Origin: Amycolatopsis echigonensis
GTDB lineage: Bacteria; Actinomycetota; Actinomycetes; Mycobacteriales; Pseudonocardiaceae
Direction: 5' to 3'
DNA: 64,000 nt
Assembly: GCF_014174495.1 (NCBI RefSeq)
Contig: NZ_JACJHR010000011.1
Coordinates: 62,001 to 126,000, forward strand
The position numbers and the translations under genes were made by a program. Shown here one piece after another: positions 11,572 to 20,783 of this stretch. Under the pieces are notes generated by a model. That model was not told where the DNA came from. It saw nothing but the letters and a program-made list of their open reading frames with translations, and searched no databases. Every line of letters begins with the position of its first letter. Positions within the stretch are counted from its first letter, which is position 1.

Positions 11572-11833
11572 CCCGGTCCCGCCGCGCCGACCCTCGCGCA
11601 GCGCGGACTTGCCGCCGTGCTGTTTCCCTTGGCGAACCCTCAGTGGCTGCGCCGGTTCTCACCGGCGCTCACGAGAATCCTCCACCGCTGCACTGGCACT
11701 CGCTAAGCCGCGCCGCGCCATCATTCCGCCCGCTGCCGCCTGCGGGCATCGCTGCTCCGCGGACTGCCGCCGCCAGCTGTGACCGCCCTCCGCGCGTTGC
11801 CAACCCCAGGCGCGGCCGACTCCTGGCGCGCGG

Positions 11834-14422
11834 TCAGCCAGCCCCGAGGCACACGAACGGCCGCCGCATCGGGTCCACGGCCACCGCTTCGGCCAGTGCC
11901 AGCGCGGGAGAAGTCCCCTCCGCGAGCCGCCGGTGCAGGTCCGCCATCGTGTCCGCCGCCGCGCGGTCGCCGACCCGGGCCACCGCGCCGATGACCGTCC
12001 GCGAACCACTCGCCAGCAGCGTTCCGGCGAAGCCCAGCGCTTCCTCGCCCGGCCGGATGTGGCTCATCGCCAGCTCGCACGCGGCCAGCACCACCCGTTC
12101 CGGCGGGTTCGCGAGCCGGGTCGTCTCGTGCGCGAACAGCGGGCCGTCGACCAATTCGATGCGGGAGAACAGCGCGTTCGCCGGCTCGTGCGCGCCATGG
12201 GCGACCACGTGCGCCAACCGGGTGCCGTCCAACGCGGTCAGAACCGTCGTGCTCGTCGCGTCGTCGCCCTCGACCAGCTGCGCGTCCGGGTAGACCGAAC
12301 GCAGCTTGCTCACCTCGCCGACCGCACCCGGCACCCCGGGGCCGCCCGCGAGCAGCACCGGACCGTCCTCGGCCGGACGTTTCGCGGTGATCCACGCGGT
12401 CGCCGACGGCGCGATCGACACCGGATGCCCGCGCAGCGACGGCAGCGCGCCCCACGGCATCGCGTACAACTGGCCGATCGGCACGATCACCAGCTCGCGG
12501 TCGTCGAGAGTTTTGACCAGCGACGCGGAAATCAGCGCGTCGAGCTTCTCCGCCCGGCGGCGCGCGGACGCGGACACCGTCTCGGCCATGAGCGGCGGCA
12601 GATGGTCCGGCGCGAGCGCGTCGAGGTCGGCGTGCAGCTGGGTCGCGGTCTCCACGATGTCGTCCAGCGGACCCAGTTTGAGCAGCCGGAACGTCCCGCG
12701 GTCGACGACCACCGAGTACAGCTGATTGTTGTAGGGCACCAAACTCACCAGCACGCGGTCGCCGAGCGCCGCGACGACCTCGTCCGGCGTCGCGACCGGC
12801 CGCGGGCGGCCCCACTGGCTCGTGTACCAGCCGAGCCTGCTCGCCTCGCGCTGCAACTGGGCGTACCGCTGCTCCAGCGCCTTCACCGGCTCGCCCTCCA
12901 GCCGGGCGCGCTGAATGGTGCGCTGGACGTGCCGCATCTCGTTGATGTGCTTGGCCAGCACCGGGTCCTCGATCACCGGCAGCGGTTCGTAGCGGTAAAC
13001 CTGCGCCCGGGTGCGTTCGAGCCACGCGAACATGCGCCGCGCGCCCGCCGCGTTCCGCCGTGCACGCCGCAACACGAGCCGCATCGCCAGCCTGCCGAGT
13101 TCCTCGCCGTGCACGGCCGTTCCGCACAGCAGGTCGAGGCCGCCCATCCGGTCGCGGATCGTGCCGAGTTCGCGCAGTCCGGCGCGGGCCTGTGCGAGCG
13201 CCGCGCGCGGCCGGTCCTCCGCGACAGCCAGTTCCGCCCGGCACAGCCGGAACAGCATCCGGTGGTCGACCGGCGACGTCGCGCGCGGAGCCGGCACGTG
13301 CGTGAGTACGAGCGAGGCTTCGGCGATTTCCTTGCGGCGGATCAGCAAGCGCACCGCGAACAGCCGCGCGACCGCCGCCTCGTCCCGCAGCCCGAGCGCG
13401 GCCAGCCGTTCGGCGATGGAGACGAGTTCGGCGGGCAATCGCGAGGTAGAGCGTCCTTCGCGGTCCGACAGCACCTGCTGCGCTTCCGCCCGGAACCGGG
13501 CCAGACCGGCGATTTCGGCCCACGTCCGATTGCCGCGGCGGAGAAATCGGCGGCGCGCGTCCGACGCGGACTTTCGCGCCAACGCGAAATCGCCCTCCAG
13601 CAACGCGGCGGCGGCCCGGGCGACCTCGGCTTCCGCGATGTGCTGGCCGGATCCGTTGGCGCGCAAATCCGGCAGCGCTTCGTCGAGATGTTTGCCCGCC
13701 TCGTCGGCGAGGCCCGCGGTGAGCAGCGCGCGGGCCTGGTCGAGCCGGATCAGCGGGATCGAACCGGGCGATTCGGTGACAAGGATGCGCGCGGCTTGTT
13801 CGTAGCTGGACAACGCTTGCGGGACGTCGCCGATGAGCTGCGCGTGATCGCCGAGGTTCTGCCGGATCTTGCCCTCGAGCCGGGTGTGCCCGTTCTCCCG
13901 GGCGAACCGGAGCGCGCGTTCGAGGTCGGCTTGCGCGGCGTTCGGCTGGTTCAGCGCCATCTGCACGAGCGCCCGGTTCATCAGCATGATCACCAGGGTG
14001 CGGCGGTCGTCGTCGAACTCGGCCTCGATCCCGGGCAGCACGGCGTCGTAGACCGAAAGCGATTCGCTGAACCGGCCGCCGCGCATCAGCACCACGGCGC
14101 GCTGGCCGGTGACCAGCAAGCCCAGTTCGCGGGCGACCTTGCTCTCCGGGAGCTGGTCGCGAAGCTGCCGCGCGGTCTCCAGGTGCACGAGACCGGCGTC
14201 GGTGGAGGCGACCTCGGCCGCGGCCGCGCCGAGGCTCACCAGGACGCGGACCTGCAGTTCCCGGTGTTCGGGCAGCGGATCGGCGACGCGCGCCAGCCGC
14301 GTGAGCGCGCTGCGGAACAACCGCACCGCGATGCCGGGCCGTTGATCGGACGCGGCGGCCCGGCCGCGCGCGTACAGATCGGACGCCGCCGCGATCGTTC
14401 GATCATGGACGGGCGCGGACAC
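11834..14422 (-). CDS. TPR-repeat CHAT-domain protease
   Basis: An 862-aa protein. About 600 N-terminal residues form helical TPR-type repeats (for example RTLVIMLMNRALVQMALNQ). The C-terminal CHAT (caspase-HetF-like) peptidase domain has its His/Cys dyad in VVAHGAHEP (about His742) and VVLAACELA (about Cys782). CHAT proteins are caspase-like proteases, some acting in defence or regulated cell death. The GTG at 14422 is the first reasonable start. It lies downstream of a sigma factor and a small beta-sandwich protein on the same strand, suggesting one functional unit in which the protease or its targets are controlled transcriptionally. Confidence 0.85.
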   Translation of the reverse strand: MSAPVHDRTIAAASDLYARGRAAASDQRPGIAVRLFRSALTRLARVADPLPEHRELQVRVLVSLGAAAAEVASTDAGLVHLETARQLRDQLPESKVARELGLLVTGQRAVVLMRGGRFSESLSVYDAVLPGIEAEFDDDRRTLVIMLMNRALVQMALNQPNAAQADLERALRFARENGHTRLEGKIRQNLGDHAQLIGDVPQALSSYEQAARILVTESPGSIPLIRLDQARALLTAGLADEAGKHLDEALPDLRANGSGQHIAEAEVARAAAALLEGDFALARKSASDARRRFLRRGNRTWAEIAGLARFRAEAQQVLSDREGRSTSRLPAELVSIAERLAALGLRDEAAVARLFAVRLLIRRKEIAEASLVLTHVPAPRATSPVDHRMLFRLCRAELAVAEDRPRAALAQARAGLRELGTIRDRMGGLDLLCGTAVHGEELGRLAMRLVLRRARRNAAGARRMFAWLERTRAQVYRYEPLPVIEDPVLAKHINEMRHVQRTIQRARLEGEPVKALEQRYAQLQREASRLGWYTSQWGRPRPVATPDEVVAALGDRVLVSLVPYNNQLYSVVVDRGTFRLLKLGPLDDIVETATQLHADLDALAPDHLPPLMAETVSASARRRAEKLDALISASLVKTLDDRELVIVPIGQLYAMPWGALPSLRGHPVSIAPSATAWITAKRPAEDGPVLLAGGPGVPGAVGEVSKLRSVYPDAQLVEGDDATSTTVLTALDGTRLAHVVAHGAHEPANALFSRIELVDGPLFAHETTRLANPPERVVLAACELAMSHIRPGEEALGFAGTLLASGSRTVIGAVARVGDRAAADTMADLHRRLAEGTSPALALAEAVAVDPMRRPFVCLGAG

Positions 14423-14475
14423 GGACTCTATGGGAGCACACCTCCGCCACTCTCCATAACGCCCGTCCGGGTTTC

Positions 14476-14961
14476 TCAGAGCACGACGGTCGGCGTGACG
14501 ACGGTGCGGCGGTGCGGGCCGGCGCCGAGGTGCACGAGGATCTGCGTGGTTCCGCAGGGGACGCGTTCGAGCACGAACCGGCCGCCCTCGTCGGTCGCCG
14601 TCGCGAACGTGCCGTGATCGGCGACCCGGACCTCGACGTCGTACTCGCCCGCGGGCGCGAGCCAGCCGTCGATCCGGTGCGTCTTCCCGATTTTGGTCAG
14701 GTTGATCATCACGGTCAGGTCGCTGACGGTGAACGTGATCGTGCCGGTCGCCGTGCTGCGCACGCCGGCCAGTTCGTCGAGCCGTTCCCAGCGCGCGACC
14801 TCGACGTCGAGGTTCTCGAGTTCGAGCGCGAACTGGACCCGCTGCACCAGGTCGTCCGGCGGCGGGTCGAGTTCGTCGAGGAACCGGCCGATGTCGGCCA
14901 GGATGGCCTCGTCGTCCGGAACCGCGTGGCCGTGTCCCGGCCTGCCGATGTTGTCGCTCAC
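14476..14961 (-). CDS. Hypothetical protein with carboxypeptidase-regulatory-like beta-sandwich
   Basis: A 161-aa protein with a GTG start that overlaps the sigma-factor stop (GTGA). The N-terminal part is acidic and helical (DEAILADIGRFLDELDP, then LVQRVQFALELE). The C-terminal part looks like an all-beta Cna-B/carboxypeptidase-regulatory domain (YDVEVRVADHGTFATATDEG, then GRFVLERVPCG). I do not recognise a specific family. It sits between a sigma factor and a CHAT protease, and could be an adaptor or the anti-sigma component of the module; this is inference. Confidence 0.75.
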   Translation of the reverse strand: MSDNIGRPGHGHAVPDDEAILADIGRFLDELDPPPDDLVQRVQFALELENLDVEVARWERLDELAGVRSTATGTITFTVSDLTVMINLTKIGKTHRIDGWLAPAGEYDVEVRVADHGTFATATDEGGRFVLERVPCGTTQILVHLGAGPHRRTVVTPTVVL

Positions 14962-15563
14962 CGGGTGCCCCCTTCTCCTGCGAGCAGATCGCGCATCGAG
15001 TCGAGGCAGCGGCCCCTGGTGGGCCCGACGCTGCCGCGCGGCATCTGCATAGCCTCGGCCACCGCCCGGTATTCGGCACGGCCGGCGAGAACGGTCAGCC
15101 GCAGCAGCTCCTGGCAGCGTGCGGGCAGGCGGAGGAAGGCGCGCCAGACCCGGCGGTCCCGGTCGGCGCGGACGGCTTCCTCCTCAGGCGCGGGATGATC
15201 GCTTTCCAGCGTCGCGGCGACCTCGTCGGACAGCGGCACGGGCTGCGCGCGCCTGCCGTAGGGACGGGTCGCCTCGCGGCGAGTCGTGGTGATCAGCCAC
15301 GCGGCGAGCGCGCGGGGATCGCGCAGCTTCGCGAGCTGGCTGAACAGAGCGAGCCACACGGTCTGGACCACGTCCTCAGCCACTTGCCGGTCGAGCCCGT
15401 TGGCGCGCGCGACGTGCCACACGAGCGGCGTCAGCTCGTCGACAAGTTTCGCCATGGCGCGCCGATCCCCGCCCCGCGCGGCTTCCATGCACGCGGCGTG
15501 CAGGTCGGCGCCGGTCAGGCCTTCCCAGGGCGGGTCTACCTCGGTGGTGTGCACGTCGGTCAC
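14958..15563 (-). CDS. RNA polymerase sigma factor, sigma-70/ECF-like
   Basis: A 201-aa sigma factor. Region 2 includes MAKLVDELTPLVWHVARANG and VAEDVVQTVWLALFSQL. Region 4 includes LPARCQELLRLTVLAGRAEY with a helix-turn-helix reading AVAEAMQMPRGSVGPTRGRC. The GTG at 15563 is preceded by GAGG at 8 bases; the frame is open to 15800, but that stretch is low-complexity and Thr/Pro/Arg-rich. It heads the sigma / beta-sandwich / CHAT operon and likely drives it. Confidence 0.85.
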   Translation of the reverse strand: MTDVHTTEVDPPWEGLTGADLHAACMEAARGGDRRAMAKLVDELTPLVWHVARANGLDRQVAEDVVQTVWLALFSQLAKLRDPRALAAWLITTTRREATRPYGRRAQPVPLSDEVAATLESDHPAPEEEAVRADRDRRVWRAFLRLPARCQELLRLTVLAGRAEYRAVAEAMQMPRGSVGPTRGRCLDSMRDLLAGEGGTR

Positions 15564-16871
15564 CGTAGCTGCCTCACTCCGGAGGTGGGCCGACCTGGGC
15601 GAGCAAGCCTCCGGTCGTGTCGGCACGGCCAGGCCCGTCGCGGGTCGCCTCTCCGGTCGGGTACCGGATCGATCGTGAATGGTGCGCGCTCTTTCGGTGG
15701 GGTCGGTGGGGTCGGTGATGCGGATGGTGTCCAGGGGCACGGTGGGTGCCACATGGGTGGGCTCTTGGTTGAGGAGCACGCAGCTGGCTCTGGGATACAT
15801 GAATCTCTGACTTTTTTTCGGATGGGTTTTTTGGTGGCACCGGTCGGGGCGGCTTGGATGCGGGCCGCACCGCGGCTCCGCGCCGTTCGGCGGCGGTGTT
15901 TGTGCAGGTCAAGCAGGTCTTTGCGAGCTGGTGCCGGGACACGACCGGCCAGGCTCCCCCTCCGGCACGGCCGTGTCCCGACAGCTCGGTCGGACCCGAT
16001 GAATCCCCCAACGACCCATCACGCCCCGCCGGCCCAGTGCGGCCGGACGGACCCTCCCCAGAACCCGCCCGCCCGCACGGGCCCGGAAGCTGCCCGCTGA
16101 TTCACCAGTCCCCGCCTTCCCAGGCCCACCTGCCGGATTTATCCCTCCCCGGACCCCTCCGGCTGACCGGCTCGAAAGCCGACCAGCAAGTCCCTGCCAG
16201 CCGGGCAGATCCCCCCGGATCCGCCCGGCTGACCCCGTCAGGTCAGCTCACGGCCCGGTCTGGCAGGCGAGTTCCTCCCCGAACCCGCCTGACCGAACCG
16301 AGCCACCCCTCCAGGCGGGACCGACCCGGGAAGCCCGCCGACTCCGCGGACCTCCCCCGAGGTCCGCGCAGCCACCAGGTCAGCAAGGCCGAACCGCCAA
16401 CCCCGCCGGACCAGCCCACGAAACCCGCCAGCTGGACAGGCCCCTCCCCGAACCTGCCCAACCGCGCCAGCCCGCAAGCCGATCCGCCTTGGACTGGCCG
16501 TTCTTGCCGTTCCGGTCGGCTCGGCGGCTGGCCGGGTCCCCTCCGAAACCCGTCCGGCAGGGCCGGGTCCCCCTGACCCGGACCGAGCGTGACCGGACCG
16601 GCGGTGTGGCCAGTCCTGCCCACGTCCATCCCTCGTTTCACACCGACCGCCGAGCTGCTCGCCCCCCTTGTGCCGAGCAGGTCGCCGGTCGCGTGCGTTC
16701 GTGCGGGTGCGCACCGGCCGGCGTGAGCGTTTCGCCCGCGCCGACCGGTACTCCCCGCCCCCAGGGGAGCCCGCTCCCCTTCGGGCTCCGCCGGAGGAGA
16801 GTTCCTCCCCGAACCCCCTCCGGCTGACGACGTCCGGCAGCCCCCTCGGCTCCCGGGCGCCGCCCGTCTGG
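15564..16871. other. 1.3-kb gap with C-rich, low-complexity sequence; no convincing gene
   Basis: Nothing here looks like a real gene. From about 15,950 to 16,870 the plus strand is strongly pyrimidine-rich, with recurring TCCCCGAACCC-like words (for example near 16270 and 16803). Open frames across it give Pro/Ser/Arg-rich translations on every strand, as expected of biased composition. Near 15809-15831 there are two T-runs (7 and 6 T) unusual for this genome, upstream of the sigma gene; they may belong to its promoter region. Confidence 0.6.
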
Positions 16872-17012
16872 TTACTTGGCCGTGCCGGTGTCGTCGAGCG
16901 GCTCGTGGTTGCCGTCCGGCTGCACACCCCGGTTCGCCCCAGGCGCGGGGCTCGTCTTGACGGGCGGAACGGTGGTTCCCGGCTGCCGCTCGTCCTTCTG
17001 ATCCGCAGGCAT
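16872..17012 (-). CDS. Small hydrophilic hypothetical protein
   Basis: A 46-aa frame starting MPADQKDERQPGTT, with an excellent ribosome site (GGGAGG, 5-6 bases before the ATG) and a polar, Pro/Gly/Asp-rich sequence without cysteine or membrane segment. The ribosome site is the main evidence. Similar short disordered proteins are common in actinomycetes and have no known function. Confidence 0.5.
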   Translation of the reverse strand: MPADQKDERQPGTTVPPVKTSPAPGANRGVQPDGNHEPLDDTGTAK

Positions 17013-17110
17013 GTGGCCTCCCTTTCCTTGGTTCGCCCCATAGGACGCATCCAGAGTGCGCCTAGATACACGGAGCGCCAAAGTTTTCGGGATTTTTGTG
17101 AATCTGCCGG

Positions 17111-17860
17111 TCAGGACGGCCGCGTCACCTCCCCCGGATGCCGACCGTCAGTGACGATCGGTAATCCCTCCGAGAGCGCGGCGGCCCAGGCGCGGTAACC
17201 GTCCGGGCCGGGATGGAAGCGGTCGGCGGCGAACATTCCCGGACGGAGCAATCCCGGCACCAACGGGATATGCGTGACCCCGGGAAGCCGGGTCAGCGTG
17301 CGCGCCGCCCGGTCGAGCGCGACGGACCGCGCGCCCAGCACGTCCCGGAGCGGCCGGGGCAAGGACGGGAAACTCGCCAGCGGCGGCACGCCCGCGAGAA
17401 CGACCGGGACGTCGCCGATCCTCCGCCGCACCTCGACGATGATCGCCAGCAGATCTCGCCGGTACCGCGCGGCCGAGTGCAGCTCCAGGGTGTCGTTCAC
17501 GCCGAGGACGACGACCACGATGTCAGCCGCCCGGACGCGCGGGACCAGCTCGTCGAGGACCACCCGCGCCGAGGCACCGGTGATGCCCAGCGCGTGCCAT
17601 CGCACCTCGCGGTCCGGGTACGCGCTGGCGAGACCCACCGCGAGCTGCCCAGTGAGCGCATCGGCGTGCGTGGCCGCGCCGACGCCGTCCACTGTCGATT
17701 CGCCGATGACGGTGAGCCGCAGCGGTCGCCCGGTGCCGAGAGCGCCCTCGATCGGCCCCGTGGCCCCGGGAAGCCGCGGAGTCGCCCGACGCACCCGAAC
17801 TGCCTGCGCGACCAGCACGGGTGCCGTCAGGAAAAGGAGGAACAGCCGAAGAACTGCCAT
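17111..17860 (-). CDS. SGNH/GDSL-type hydrolase
   Basis: A 249-aa SGNH-fold hydrolase with one N-terminal hydrophobic segment (about residues 4-20) that anchors or exports it. Block I is GESTVDG (a GES form of GDS seen in many actinobacterial members), block III is LGVND and block V is DRFHPGPDGY (catalytic Asp and His). It should cleave esters or acyl groups, probably outside the membrane. GGAGGC precedes the ATG. Substrate unknown. Confidence 0.85.
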   Translation of the reverse strand: MAVLRLFLLFLTAPVLVAQAVRVRRATPRLPGATGPIEGALGTGRPLRLTVIGESTVDGVGAATHADALTGQLAVGLASAYPDREVRWHALGITGASARVVLDELVPRVRAADIVVVVLGVNDTLELHSAARYRRDLLAIIVEVRRRIGDVPVVLAGVPPLASFPSLPRPLRDVLGARSVALDRAARTLTRLPGVTHIPLVPGLLRPGMFAADRFHPGPDGYRAWAAALSEGLPIVTDGRHPGEVTRPS

Positions 17861-17910
17861 GCCTCCGACAGTAACGAGGGGCTACGACAGATCCGGGTCC
17901 GTGGAGCGAG

Positions 17911-17940
17911 TTGTCCACAGGGGATGTGAGTTGTGGACAA
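17911..17940. promoter_or_regulatory. Pair of inverted perfect DnaA boxes
   Basis: TTGTCCACA at 17911-17919 and its reverse complement TGTGGACAA at 17932-17940 both match the actinobacterial DnaA-box consensus exactly, separated by 12 bp in a gene-free stretch (17861-18049). Degenerate box-like words follow to about 17975. No dnaA, dnaN or parAB genes are nearby, so this is more likely a DnaA-titration or regulatory site than an origin. Confidence 0.6.
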
Positions 17941-18049
17941 CCCTGGGGATAGCTTGGGGACAGCTGTGCACATGTCCGCACCTGCCGACCAAATCACCCC
18001 ACGCCGACCTCGGCGTTCGCGGACAACCCACCGGCAATCGCAGACCACC

Positions 18050-18682
18050 TCAGCCCTGCGAGATCGACACCGTCTTGCCCACCAAGGACTCATCCTCAGC
18101 CGCGTCCAGCAAATACCGCGCCACGTTCGCCCGCGGGATCTGGAAGCTTCCCCGAACATCCCGCCCGACCTCGCTGCGCACCCGCTCCCGCGCGGGCTTG
18201 TCGGTCAGCCTCGTCGGCCGCACGATCGTCCACCGCACCTCCGGGGCTTCGTGCAGGATCGACTCCATCCGCCGCAGGTCGGCGTATCCGTTGCGCAGCA
18301 CCGCGCCCAGCAACGGCTTCAGCAGCAACCGCGACACCAGGCTGTCTCCCTCAGCCGGCAGGCCGGACGCGCTCACCACGACGAACCGCGTCTGGGAGCC
18401 GCGCAGCGCGGACACCACGGAGCGGGTGCCGTCGGAGTTGACCGTCGTCGGCTTGAGGTCCGTGGGGCCGAGGGCCAGGACGACCGCGTCACGGCCGGTC
18501 ACCGCGTCAGCCAAGCCAGGATCAGTAAGCGAGTGAACCGCGACGTCCAATCGGGGGTGTGCGGGGACGGTCAACCGCGCCGGGTCGCGGACTACGGCGG
18601 TGACGTGCCATCCGCGCGCCAGCGCTTCCCGCACCGCCAGGCCGCCGATCCGGCCGCTCGCGCCCAGGACGGTGATCTTCAT
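18050..18682 (-). CDS. NAD(P)-binding oxidoreductase, atypical SDR
   Basis: A 210-aa Rossmann-fold protein beginning with the dinucleotide motif VLGASGRIGGLAV. It matches the atypical short-chain dehydrogenase / NAD(P)H-binding (NmrA-like, YwnB) type: FVVVSASGLPAEGD and WTIVRPTRLTDKP are the usual later landmarks. Such proteins act as reductases or redox sensors; the substrate is unknown. It is divergent from a TetR regulator with a palindrome between them, so it is probably the regulator's target. Confidence 0.85.
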   Translation of the reverse strand: MKITVLGASGRIGGLAVREALARGWHVTAVVRDPARLTVPAHPRLDVAVHSLTDPGLADAVTGRDAVVLALGPTDLKPTTVNSDGTRSVVSALRGSQTRFVVVSASGLPAEGDSLVSRLLLKPLLGAVLRNGYADLRRMESILHEAPEVRWTIVRPTRLTDKPARERVRSEVGRDVRGSFQIPRANVARYLLDAAEDESLVGKTVSISQG

Positions 18683-18698
18683 GAGGCCTCCAAGGAGG

Positions 18699-18714
18699 GT
18701 GAGTGAACACTTAC
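18699..18714. promoter_or_regulatory. Imperfect palindrome, likely TetR operator
   Basis: The 16-bp site GTGAGTGAACACTTAC has a perfect AGTG/CACT core and near-perfect flanks. It lies between the divergent SDR and TetR start codons. Confidence 0.5.
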
Positions 18715-18743
18715 CACGCTGAGAAGACCCTCAGGGAGCACAC

Positions 18744-19307
18744 ATGGGAAGCCGCGAGGAGATCGTCGCCGCAGCAGCGACGGTGATGCGGGAGCGGGGG
18801 TACGCGCACGCCACGACCAAGGCGATCGCACAGGCCGCGGGCTACTCGGAAGCCTTGCTGTACAAGCATTTCCGCGACAAGACCGCGCTCTTCCTCGCAG
18901 TGTTGAAAGAAGAGCTTCCCGATCTTGCCGCCACGGCGGCGAGGCTCGCCGAGCATCCGGAGAAGGCAGAGTTCAGCGACAATCTCGCCGAACTGACCAC
19001 CACAGCACTGGCCTTCTACTGCGCGAGCTTCCCGATCTCCGTCTCGATCTTCTCCTCGCGCGCTCTGCTCCGCACCCACCGGGACACCCTCGAAAACGGT
19101 CCCGACCAGCCGATCCAGTACGTCGTCGGCTACCTCGACGCCGAGGTCAAACTAGGCAGGCTGCGCAGCGATCTCGACGTCGAAGCCGCGACCCGGCTAC
19201 TGCTCGGCGCGTGTTTTCAAGAGGCGTTCCTCGCGTCCTTCGAAGAACGCCCGCCGCGACCAGATCTCGCGCACCGGCTCGCCGCGACGTTCGCGAAGAT
19301 CGGCTAG
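18744..19307 (+). CDS. TetR family transcriptional regulator
   Basis: A 187-aa regulator. The N-terminal helix-turn-helix (about residues 5-50) reads EEIVAAAATVMRERGYAHAT then IAQAAGYSEALLYKHFRDK. The C-terminal ligand-binding region is all-helical and not diagnostic. It is divergent from the SDR gene at 18682 and likely represses it and itself. Its stop overlaps by 4 bp the stop of the convergent MarR/GbsR-like gene. Confidence 0.9.
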   Translation: MGSREEIVAAAATVMRERGYAHATTKAIAQAAGYSEALLYKHFRDKTALFLAVLKEELPDLAATAARLAEHPEKAEFSDNLAELTTTALAFYCASFPISVSIFSSRALLRTHRDTLENGPDQPIQYVVGYLDAEVKLGRLRSDLDVEAATRLLLGACFQEAFLASFEERPPRPDLAHRLAATFAKIG

Positions 19308-19789
19308 TCGCGGTTCTTCCGCAGCTCGTGCCACCGTTCGTACAGGTTGTTGATCTCGACCAGCAGGAACGCCAGGAAGTCCCGCATCTCGGCCAGCCGC
19401 TTCCCAGCGGGGGTGTCCGCGCCGAGGGCGTCGATGCCTTCGGTGGCCGCGTCCCTCCACATGATCAGGAACCGGTCGCGCTTGAGGAACGTCGCGTACC
19501 AGAGGTCGTCGTAGAGCTGGTAGTGGTCGCGGCGCTGGCCGGGTTCGCGCACCTTCCGCACCATGCCGACCTGTTCCAGATACCGCACCGCCCCGGAGAT
19601 CGCGGCCGGGCTCACCGACAGCTGCTCCGCCAGCTCAGCGGCCGTCAGCTGCCCCGAATCGGTCGTCATCAGCGCCGCGAACACCCGCGCTGACATGCGT
19701 TGCATGCCGATCTGAGCCATCACGAGGCCCAGGCTTTCGACGTATCGGCGGACGGCGTCCTCGTCCCTCTTCGTCTCAGGCGTCGTCAT
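19304..19789 (-). CDS. MarR/GbsR-like winged-helix regulator
   Basis: A 161-aa regulator of the GbsR/MarR type seen beside actinobacterial ABC exporters. The DNA-binding region is TAAELAEQLSVSPAAISGAV followed by RYLEQVGMVRKVREPG. The C-terminal half is helical. The ATG at 19789 was chosen because the upstream extension is out of family style and covers the promoter. It is divergent from an ABC transporter operon at 19884, which it probably controls. Confidence 0.88.
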   Translation of the reverse strand: MTTPETKRDEDAVRRYVESLGLVMAQIGMQRMSARVFAALMTTDSGQLTAAELAEQLSVSPAAISGAVRYLEQVGMVRKVREPGQRRDHYQLYDDLWYATFLKRDRFLIMWRDAATEGIDALGADTPAGKRLAEMRDFLAFLLVEINNLYERWHELRKNRD

Positions 19790-19847
19790 CCGTCCATCCT
19801 CTCCCACGACCCTCCAGAAGATCACTCGGTCTAGACGTTTTCTTAAC

Positions 19848-19863
19848 TTCACAACTTCGTGAA
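19848..19863. promoter_or_regulatory. Inverted repeat, likely operator of the GbsR-like regulator
   Basis: TTCAC (19848-19852) and GTGAA (19859-19863) form a 5-bp inverted repeat with a 6-bp spacer in the AT-rich promoter between the regulator and the ABC operon. Confidence 0.4.
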
Positions 19864-19883
19864 ATGAGTGTAGCTTCCGAAAC

Positions 19884-20783
19884 ATGGGAAACGCCATTGC
19901 GATCTCCGGCCTGCACAAGGCATTCGGCCGGGTGAAGGCCCTCGACGGCCTTGATCTTCAGGTTCCCGCGGGGGAAGTACACGGTTTCCTCGGCCCGAAC
20001 GGCGCCGGGAAGTCCACCACGATCCGAGTCCTGCTCGGACTGCTGCGTGCCGACGCCGGCGAGGTCCGGCTGCTCGGCGGCGACCCTTGGCGCGACGCGG
20101 CGAGCCTGCACCACCGGCTCGCCTACGTGCCCGGCGACGTCAACCTCTGGCCCAACCTGTCCGGCGGCGAGGTCATCGACCTCCTCGGCAGGCTGCGCGG
20201 CGGGCTCGACCAGAAGCGCCGCAAGGAACTCGTCGAGCGCTTCGATCTCGACCCGCGCAAGAAGGGCCGCACGTACTCGAAGGGCAACCGGCAGAAGGTC
20301 GCCATCGTCGCCGCGCTCGCGTCCACTGTGGACTTGCTGCTGCTCGACGAGCCGACCTCGGGGCTCGATCCGTTGATGGAGGCCACTTTCCAGGAGGTCA
20401 TCCAGGAGGAGCGCGCGCAGGGCCGTACGGTGCTGCTGTCCAGCCACATTCTCGCCGAGGTGGAAGCCTTGTGCGACAAGGTGAGCATCATCCGGAACGG
20501 CCGCACGGTCGAGTCCGGCACGCTCGCCGAACTGCGCCATCTCACTCGCACGTCGATCACCGCGGAACTGGCCGGACCGCCGAACGGCCTCGCCGAACTC
20601 GCCGACGTGCACGACCTCAAGATGGACGGCAGCCGCGTCCGCTTCGACGTGGAAACGCGCGCGCTCGAGGACGCGCTGCGGCAGCTGGCCCAGATCGGCG
20701 TGCGCAGCCTGGAGAGCCGGCCGCCGACGCTCGAAGAACTCTTCCTGCGCCACTACGCGGACGAACTCGAGGCCGGGAAATGA
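19884..20783 (+). CDS. ABC exporter ATP-binding protein
   Basis: A 299-aa ABC-2-type ATPase. Walker A is GPNGAGKST (37-45) and Walker B LLLLDEP (151-157) followed by TSGLDP. The signature is SKGNRQKV (132-139), a variant of LSGGQ typical of this subgroup. The C-terminal extension is the usual DrrA-like tail. It energises the permease encoded next (overlapping ATGA). The pair exports an unknown compound, often a drug or lipid in this family, and is probably repressed by the divergent GbsR-like protein. Confidence 0.92.
   Translation: MGNAIAISGLHKAFGRVKALDGLDLQVPAGEVHGFLGPNGAGKSTTIRVLLGLLRADAGEVRLLGGDPWRDAASLHHRLAYVPGDVNLWPNLSGGEVIDLLGRLRGGLDQKRRKELVERFDLDPRKKGRTYSKGNRQKVAIVAALASTVDLLLLDEPTSGLDPLMEATFQEVIQEERAQGRTVLLSSHILAEVEALCDKVSIIRNGRTVESGTLAELRHLTRTSITAELAGPPNGLAELADVHDLKMDGSRVRFDVETRALEDALRQLAQIGVRSLESRPPTLEELFLRHYADELEAGK

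Noticed and set aside
11933..14617. 894-codon plus-strand open frame opposite the CHAT gene
   Set aside because: It is the antisense shadow of a high-GC gene; its translation is Arg/His/Gln-rich without domains, while the minus strand shows TPR and CHAT motifs.
15854..16576. Pro/Ser-rich 240-codon open frame
   Set aside because: Low-complexity composition in all frames, no ribosome site, C-rich tract; judged non-coding.
17695..17715. SGNH hydrolase with GES instead of GDS as an inactive enzyme
   Set aside because: The nucleophilic Ser and the GxND and DxxH blocks are intact, and GES is common in actinobacterial members.
17911..17940. Chromosomal or plasmid replication origin
   Set aside because: Only two perfect boxes and no replication genes nearby; more likely a regulatory or titration site.
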